DNA from: Novosphingobium acidiphilum DSM 19966
Lineage (GTDB): Bacteria > Pseudomonadota > Alphaproteobacteria > Sphingomonadales > Sphingomonadaceae
DNA: 64,000 nucleotides
NCBI RefSeq assembly: GCF_000429005.1
Contig: NZ_AUBA01000008.1
Span: 105,074-169,073, forward strand
Direction: 5' to 3'
The position numbers and the translations under genes are program-made. A model generated the notes under the pieces. That model did not search any database. It saw only the letters and a list, made by a program, of their open reading frames with translations, and was not told where the DNA came from. This document shows positions 59,359 through 64,000 of the stretch, one piece after another (the first letter of the stretch is position 1; each line of letters begins with the position of its first letter).

Positions 59359-60102
59359 TTAACCCAGCTTCTCCATCACGTCGTCGGGGATTTCGTAATT
59401 GCCCCAGACCGTCTGCACGTCGTCATCGTCGTCCAGCGTGTCGATCAGCTTCAGCAGCGTGGCGGCGGTGTCGGCATCGACGGTGGCCTTCAGCGAAGGA
59501 CGCCAGGCCAGCTTCACGCCTTCGGCTTCGCCCAGCACTTTTTCCAGTTCGCGCGCGACCGGATGCAGGTTTTCGATCCCGACCCAGATCTGGTGCGAAT
59601 CCTCGTCGCTTTCGACATCTTCGGCACCGGCCTCGATCGCGGCTTCGAGCACTTTGTCCTCGTCGCCGACCGTGCCTGGATATTCGATCAGGCCCAGCCG
59701 TTCGAACCCGTGGCTGACCGCGCCCGATGCGCCCAGATTGCCGCCGTTTTTGGCAAAGGCCGTGCGCACATTGGTGGCTGTGCGGTTGCGGTTGTCGGTC
59801 AGTGCCTCGACGATGATGGCCACGCCGCCGGGGCCATAGCCTTCGTAGCGCACCTCTTCGTAATTATCGCCGTCGCCCTTCGATGCCTTGTCGACTGCGC
59901 GCTGGATATTGTCCTTGGGCATCGATTGGGCCTTGGCCGCGTTGATCGCGGCACGCAGGCGCGGGTTCATGTCGGGATCGGGCATGCCCATTTTGGCCGC
60001 CACGGTGATTTCGCGCGACAGCTTGGAAAACATCGCCGAACGCTTTTTGTCCTGCGCGCCCTTGCGGTGCATGATGTTCTTGAATTTGGAATGGCCTGCC
60101 AT
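59359..60102 (-). CDS. yebC: YebC/PmpR-family protein
   Basis: A 247-residue protein beginning MAGHSKFKNIMHRKGAQDKKRS, the invariant start of YebC/PmpR/TACO1 proteins. It contains NYEEVRYEGYGPGGVAIIVEALTDNRNRT and the C-terminal QTVWGNYEIPDDVMEKLG. The family has been reported as a transcription regulator and, more recently, as a factor relieving ribosome stalling at polyproline; which role holds here is not visible. Start ATG 60102 from the conserved N-terminus. Usually linked to ruvC, as here. Confidence 0.95.
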   Translation of the reverse strand: MAGHSKFKNIMHRKGAQDKKRSAMFSKLSREITVAAKMGMPDPDMNPRLRAAINAAKAQSMPKDNIQRAVDKASKGDGDNYEEVRYEGYGPGGVAIIVEALTDNRNRTATNVRTAFAKNGGNLGASGAVSHGFERLGLIEYPGTVGDEDKVLEAAIEAGAEDVESDEDSHQIWVGIENLHPVARELEKVLGEAEGVKLAWRPSLKATVDADTAATLLKLIDTLDDDDDVQTVWGNYEIPDDVMEKLG

Positions 60103-60240
60103 GGTCGTGCTGCTTGATGTCACCTGTGGGCGCGCGCCGCGCGCGGAATGGTTCGCGCCCTAGCGCGTTGCGCGGCCCGGGGCAATGTTTGGCGCGAAAG
60201 CATACCCCGCCTTAACCCGCCGCATGGCAAGGCATGGGTC

Positions 60241-60924
60241 ATGCTGCGACACACGCTTGCCGATTTCTGTCAGTTTCTGCGCGCGCCGCAGCTTTGCCCG
60301 CCTGCGCCCTTGTGCCAGGGCCGGGGCCGCTGGGCGATCATGCTGGGCACATATCTGGCCGGGCTGGTCGTGATGGGTGTGGCGCTGGCCTTGTGGCAAC
60401 GCGCGTTCCATCTGCCTGCGCCCGAGGCGTTTGGCGGCTATCGGCTGCCTGCGCTCGTGGCGATCTCGGTGCTGGCCGCGCCCCCTGGCGAAGAGGCGCT
60501 GTTTCGCGGCTGGCTGACCGGGCGTCCGCGCGCGCTGTGGTTGCTGGCCCTTGCGCTGGTCGCGGTGGCGTTGTTGGCGGCGATCACGGTGAAATGGCAC
60601 GAGATTGCGGCGGTGTTCGGATTGCTGGCGCTGGTGATTGCAGCGCCCGTCGGCTGTTACCGCCTGCGCCGACTGGACACACCCGGCTGGTTTGCACGCG
60701 GGTTTGGCGTATGGTTCCATCTGTCGGCGGTGGTGTTCGGCCTGATGCACCTGACGAACTATCCGCGCCTGTCCTGGGCGCTGGTGCCGATGGTGCTGCC
60801 GCAAATCTGGGCCGGATTGGTGTTCGGCTATTTGCGGATGCGCAGCGGATTGCGTGGCGCGATACTGGCGCACGCTGTCGGCAACGCGGCGACGCTGGCC
60901 GCCGCGTTGCTGGCCGGGCATTAG
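60241..60924 (+). CDS. CPBP-family intramembrane metalloprotease
   Basis: A 227-residue multi-pass membrane protein of the CPBP/ABI (Rce1-like) family. Motif 1 EEALFRG is at 84-90, motif 2 FGLMH at 166-170 and motif 3 HAVGN with His211; these supply the catalytic glutamates and histidines of the metal-dependent protease. About six hydrophobic helices are present. The ATG at 60241 has AAGG 8 bases upstream; an in-frame extension to 60148 is unlikely. Its stop codon overlaps the stop of the convergent GapR-like gene (TTAG). Substrate unknown; immunity to bacteriocins or membrane processing are family roles. Confidence 0.83.
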   Translation: MLRHTLADFCQFLRAPQLCPPAPLCQGRGRWAIMLGTYLAGLVVMGVALALWQRAFHLPAPEAFGGYRLPALVAISVLAAPPGEEALFRGWLTGRPRALWLLALALVAVALLAAITVKWHEIAAVFGLLALVIAAPVGCYRLRRLDTPGWFARGFGVWFHLSAVVFGLMHLTNYPRLSWALVPMVLPQIWAGLVFGYLRMRSGLRGAILAHAVGNAATLAAALLAGH

Positions 60925-61157
60925 TCGATGCCGAGTGCGTTCTTGTAGGTTTCCAGAACCGCTTCCATCTCGCGCCGGTCATCGGGCTTCATTTTGCGCA
61001 GGCGCACGATCTGGCGGATGATCTTGGCGTCATAGCCGGTGGCCTTGGCTTCGCTGTAGACGTCCTTGATATCGTCGCCGATGCCCTTCTTTTCTTCTTC
61101 AAGGCGTTCGATACGCTCGATCAAAAGGCGCAGGCGGTCGTCGGCGGAATCGGCCAT
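60921..61157 (-). CDS. DUF2312 / GapR-like DNA-binding protein
   Basis: A 78-residue basic and acidic mixed coiled-coil protein: RLRLLIERIERLEEEKKGIGDDIKDVYSEAKATGYDAKIIRQIVRLRK, the DUF2312 hallmark. In Caulobacter this family member GapR binds overtwisted, AT-rich DNA and assists replication and chromosome structure; the same role is inferred by homology. The ATG at 61157 was chosen as the start matching the family; the upstream frame is not conserved. It is convergent with the CPBP gene and lies downstream of rlmE on the same strand (85 bp gap). Confidence 0.88.
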   Translation of the reverse strand: MADSADDRLRLLIERIERLEEEKKGIGDDIKDVYSEAKATGYDAKIIRQIVRLRKMKPDDRREMEAVLETYKNALGID

Positions 61158-61242
61158 CGGTGTAAGCTCCAGGTCAAATCGGAAAGAGCCGCGCCTTAGG
61201 ACGGTTGGGCCGATTCGTGCAAAATCCAACCTGTGGAAACAA

Positions 61243-61911
61243 TCAATCCCCACGCCCCTTGAAGCCTTGCGCGATCACGTACCATTCCGACGAATCCTTG
61301 CGGCTGGCAGGCGGCTTGGCATGTTTCACCGTGGTGAAATTGCGTTTCAACAGCGCCAGCAGCGTGGTGTCGGTGCCGCCGGCAAAGACCTTGCCCACAA
61401 AGGCCCCGCCCGGGGCCAACTGGGTAATCGCGAAATCGACCGCGGTTTCAACCAGGCCCATCGTGCGCAAATGGTCGGTCTGTTTGTGCCCCACGGTGTT
61501 GGCGGCCATGTCCGACAGGATCAGATCGGGTGCGCCATCCAGCGCACCCGACAGCGCGGCCGGTGCGGCATCATCCATGAAATCCATCTGGAAGATGGTT
61601 ACGCCCTCGATCGGATCGGTGGGCAACAGGTCGATGCCGACGATTTTTGCCTGGGGCACCTGTTTGCGCACCACCTGGCTCCATCCGCCGGGCGCAATGC
61701 CCAGATCGACCACGCGCTTGGCGCCCCGCAACAGCGCGAATTTCTCGTCGAGTTCGATCAGCTTGTATGCAGCGCGGCTGCGCCAGCCTTCGGCGCGGGC
61801 CTTTTGCACATACGGATCGTTGATCTGCCGGGTCAGCCAGCGGGTCGATGACGCGGTGCGGCCCTTGGCGGTCTTCAGCCGGGTGCCAGGATCGCGGCCA
61901 GAACGGGTCAT
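61243..61911 (-). CDS. rlmE: 23S rRNA (uridine-2552) 2'-O-methyltransferase
   Basis: A 222-residue SAM-dependent methyltransferase (FtsJ/RrmJ) acting on U2552 of 23S rRNA. The catalytic K-D-K-E set is expected in RSRAAYKLIELDEKFAL, DLILSDMAANTVGHKQTDHLRTMGL, GGAFVGKVFAGG and the following C-terminal acidic residue. SAM-binding DLGIAPGGWSQV is present. The ATG at 61911 overlaps the ppx/gppA stop as ATGA, suggesting coupled translation. About 20 extra N-terminal residues are basic and typical of alphaproteobacterial versions. Confidence 0.95.
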   Translation of the reverse strand: MTRSGRDPGTRLKTAKGRTASSTRWLTRQINDPYVQKARAEGWRSRAAYKLIELDEKFALLRGAKRVVDLGIAPGGWSQVVRKQVPQAKIVGIDLLPTDPIEGVTIFQMDFMDDAAPAALSGALDGAPDLILSDMAANTVGHKQTDHLRTMGLVETAVDFAITQLAPGGAFVGKVFAGGTDTTLLALLKRNFTTVKHAKPPASRKDSSEWYVIAQGFKGRGD

Positions 61912-63209
61912 GTCATGTCCTTGAATGTGCCATCGCGCCGGCGGAGCGCCAGGCGCGCCTTTTCGGCATCGCTGGCGGTGGCCATCAGGCTGCGCAGGAT
62001 GCCTTCGCGAATGCCGCGATCGGCAATGCCCAGACGCTCTGCGGGCCAGATGTCGAGAATGGTTTCCAGAATCGCGCAGCCCGCCACCACCAGATCGGCG
62101 CGCTCGCGCCCGATGCACGGCACGGCGATGCGTTCGGTGGGTGAATAATGCGCCAGCCGCTGGCTGATCGCGCGCATCGATGAGGCGGGCACGATCACGC
62201 CATCGACCGCGCTGCGATCGTATTGCGGCAAGCCCAGGTGCAGGCTGGCCAGCGTGGTGACGGTGCCGCTGGTGCCCAGCAGGCGGATCGCGGTGCGATC
62301 CTGATGCGCGGCGTGTTCGTGCGCCACGCGTTCGGCAAAGCTGGCAAAGCCTTCATGCACCAGGCGGCGCATCTCGGCATAGGCGGCGGCGCGTGCCTCG
62401 GCGCTGTCGGCGACGGTGCCGATCACTTCGGTCAGCGAAACAACGCCCCACGGCACCGATTGCCAATCCAGAATGCGCGGCACCGGGTCGGTGGTATCGA
62501 CCAGCACCATTTCGGTCGATCCGCCGCCGATGTCGAAAATCATCGCGGGGCCTTCGCCATGTTCCAGCAGGATATGGCAGCCCAGCACGGCCAGCCGCGC
62601 CTCTTCGCGCGCGGTGATGATGTCCAGCCGGATCCCGGTTTCGTTGCGCACGCGTTCGATGAATTCAGCGCCATTGGTGGCGCGCCGACAGGCCTCGGTT
62701 GCCACCGAGCGCGCCAGATGGACATTGCGGCGGCGCAGCTTGTCGGCACAGATATGCAGCGCGGCCAGCGCACGATCCATCGCCGCGTCCGACAGCCTGC
62801 CCGATTGCGCCAGCCCTTCGCCCAGCCGCACCACGCGGCTGAACGCGTCGATCACCACGAAATGATCGCCCGAGGGCCGCGCAATCAGCAGCCGGCAATT
62901 GTTGGTGCCAAGGTCGATTGCGGCATAGGCCTGACGGTGGAACGGCAGCGGACGGTTGGCAGGATTGCCGCGCCCGGCAATGGCCTGCGGTGGCGCAGGC
63001 GCCGCGGCCGCGGGATCGGCCTGCACCACGGGCGCGTCTGCGGGCACCGAAAGGGGCGGGATCTGCTCTGCCCGGGCGGCTTGCGCACCGGTCACGGCAG
63101 GGCGGGCGGGGGTCTGTATCGCGGTTGCCCTGGCAGAGCCGGGCTTTCGCCGCCGCTTCCGCCCGGGCCGCTTGCCCGCGTGTCCTGCCGACGCATGGAT
63201 GTCGGCCAT
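61908..63209 (-). CDS. Ppx/GppA-family exopolyphosphatase with N-terminal extension
   Basis: A 433-residue ASKHA-fold phosphatase. The catalytic core begins near residue 95 with YAAIDLGTNNCRLLIA and continues with DAFSRVVRLGEGL, FDIGGGSTEMVLVD and GTSGTVTTLASLHL, matching exopolyphosphatase/pppGpp phosphohydrolase. Only the N-terminal Ppx domain is present, as in short GppA-like proteins. The first 90 residues are unusual: an Arg/Lys-rich start (KRPGRKRRRKPG) followed by an Ala/Pro-rich disordered-looking stretch. Which substrate, polyP or pppGpp, cannot be told. Its stop overlaps the rlmE start. Confidence 0.9.
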   Translation of the reverse strand: MADIHASAGHAGKRPGRKRRRKPGSARATAIQTPARPAVTGAQAARAEQIPPLSVPADAPVVQADPAAAAPAPPQAIAGRGNPANRPLPFHRQAYAAIDLGTNNCRLLIARPSGDHFVVIDAFSRVVRLGEGLAQSGRLSDAAMDRALAALHICADKLRRRNVHLARSVATEACRRATNGAEFIERVRNETGIRLDIITAREEARLAVLGCHILLEHGEGPAMIFDIGGGSTEMVLVDTTDPVPRILDWQSVPWGVVSLTEVIGTVADSAEARAAAYAEMRRLVHEGFASFAERVAHEHAAHQDRTAIRLLGTSGTVTTLASLHLGLPQYDRSAVDGVIVPASSMRAISQRLAHYSPTERIAVPCIGRERADLVVAGCAILETILDIWPAERLGIADRGIREGILRSLMATASDAEKARLALRRRDGTFKDMT

Positions 63210-63361
63210 TGCTTGTCAAATTCGCTTATGTTTTCCCATCGCCGGAACATACCGGCCGGGTACTTGGACCAATATGTAGCGCTGTCGTGACAGACCTGCA
63301 AGGCATGCCGCCGCGTCCGTCTTGACACCTGCGGGCCACCCGCCTAATTGCGCGCCTCCAT

Positions 63362-63432
63362 TGCCCCGTCGTCTAATGGTAAGACAACGGATTCTGATTC
63401 CGTTTATCGAGGTTCGAATCCTCGCGGGGCAT
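63362..63432 (+). tRNA. tRNA-Gln (anticodon CTG)
   Basis: A 71-base cloverleaf. Acceptor TGCCCCG pairs with CGGGGCA. The anticodon stem ACGGA/TCCGT encloses the loop TTCTGAT with anticodon CTG, so it reads CAG (Gln). The T-stem CGAGG/CCTCG encloses TTCGAAT. The discriminator T is followed by CCG, so CCA is added after transcription. Two short hairpins follow at 63433-63473. Confidence 0.93.
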
Positions 63433-63676
63433 CCGGTTTTGCACCGGTTTGCAACAGGTTTTGGCCCTGTTGCGTGACAGGGCCCGTTTGCCCCCGGCGC
63501 CAACTTTCAAACCAGCATTGACGCTTTTGCGCCGCCGGGACATCATTGGCCGATGTTCCGCTTTGCATACGCACATTTTCTCGGCAGCCCGGGTGGGGCG
63601 CTTGCGTGGCGCGCCATCGGTGATTTGGTGCGCGACGTATATGGGGATTTAGGCGGCGTGGACAAATTTGGGGTTC

Positions 63677-63883
63677 TCAATCATCGAGCGTCACAAGCAG
63701 GCACGCCCGAAAGGTGCCTTCCGCAGTGTCCTGCCGGTGCCAGATTTTGACGACGTTATAATACTCGAAAAAGCCTTCCGTATCTCGGGCAAGGTGTTCG
63801 CCAACGCGCGGCAGGAAGTCGAAGTCGGCTACGAATAGTAGCTTTTCCGGATCCTCGCCCTCAAACACTTCCACCAAAGCCAT
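63677..63883 (-). CDS. Small hypothetical protein
   Basis: A 68-residue acidic protein (MALVEVFEGEDPEKLLFVADFDFLPRVGEHLARD...) with no recognised domain, no signal peptide and no membrane segment. It is supported by a near-ideal GGAGGA ribosome site at 63888-63893, four bases before the start codon, and by hydrophobic core segments (KLLFVADFDFLP, FFEYYNVVKIWHR, GTFRACLLVTLDD) that could form a small alpha-beta fold. It lies beyond the tRNA gene; nothing convincing is seen from 63884 to the window end. Function unknown. Confidence 0.55.
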   Translation of the reverse strand: MALVEVFEGEDPEKLLFVADFDFLPRVGEHLARDTEGFFEYYNVVKIWHRQDTAEGTFRACLLVTLDD

Positions 63884-64000
63884 AAAGTCCTCCGTGCAGG
63901 CATAATTGCAATATTGGCCAGTCCCGGCAACGCCTTACGCTGAGAACGATTGACGAGGCGCGAGAGGATTGATTCAAGGCTGCTTTTTGGAGGCAGGCTT

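Noticed and set aside
63553..63750. 65-codon + strand frame after the tRNA
   Set aside because: No ribosome site, no domain, and it overlaps the better supported minus-strand small gene.

Overview
The window is a GC-rich chromosomal segment whose genes point to an alphaproteobacterium of the order Sphingomonadales (family Sphingomonadaceae, perhaps Novosphingobium-like; the genus is inference). Indicators are the alphaproteobacterial families UPF0262, DUF2093 and DUF2312/GapR, a SUV3-like RNA helicase next to an S4 protein, a CysD / fused CysNC / CysQ cluster, several large TonB-dependent receptors and a PEP-CTERM protein. No phage, insertion sequence, CRISPR array or rRNA operon was seen. 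One tRNA gene is present.

Layout. 1-5738: 3' part of a PQQ-type sorbosone/glucose dehydrogenase, a DUF815 ATPase, an acyl-CoA dehydrogenase, the tRNA t6A enzyme TsaC and a GIN-domain lipoprotein. 5867-11112: carD, fdxA, an S4 protein, a SUV3-like helicase, rpoZ and a membrane protein, all leftward. 11202-14781: sulfate activation genes cysD-cysNC-cysQ, joined by TGATG stop/start overlaps. 14970-24548: a tiny His/Asp-rich lipoprotein, a LuxR-type regulator, dnaB, UPF0262, a GH25 protein, cdd, dcd, a saccharopine-dehydrogenase-like reductase, two small proteins, a PfkB/adenosine kinase and galT. 24545-29495: galK, purD and xseA (divergent, with start codons overlapping by two bases), DUF2093 and an M23 peptidase.

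29757-46944 is the distinctive accessory region. It holds three TonB-dependent receptors with closely related signal peptides and strictly even, loop-paired cysteines. Between them lie two TPR-sulfotransferase fusions, one further sulfotransferase-like P-loop protein and two aspartyl/asparaginyl beta-hydroxylase-like proteins. The arrangement suggests a surface-uptake system whose receptor, or an associated peptide, is sulfated and hydroxylated. This is a hypothesis, not an established function. The cysDNC genes make the PAPS that sulfotransferases use, and CysQ removes their PAP by-product.

47085-54832: ispG, a retropepsin-like protease, two L,D-transpeptidase-type proteins, an EamA transporter and acnA. 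54992-63209: a repeat-rich PEP-CTERM protein, ruvB-ruvA, two small membrane proteins, ruvC, yebC, a CPBP protease, a GapR-like protein, rlmE and a Ppx/GppA phosphatase. 63362-63883: tRNA-Gln(CTG) and one small unknown protein. Several convergent pairs end within a few bases of each other or overlap, and strong hairpin terminators close the receptor genes and acnA.
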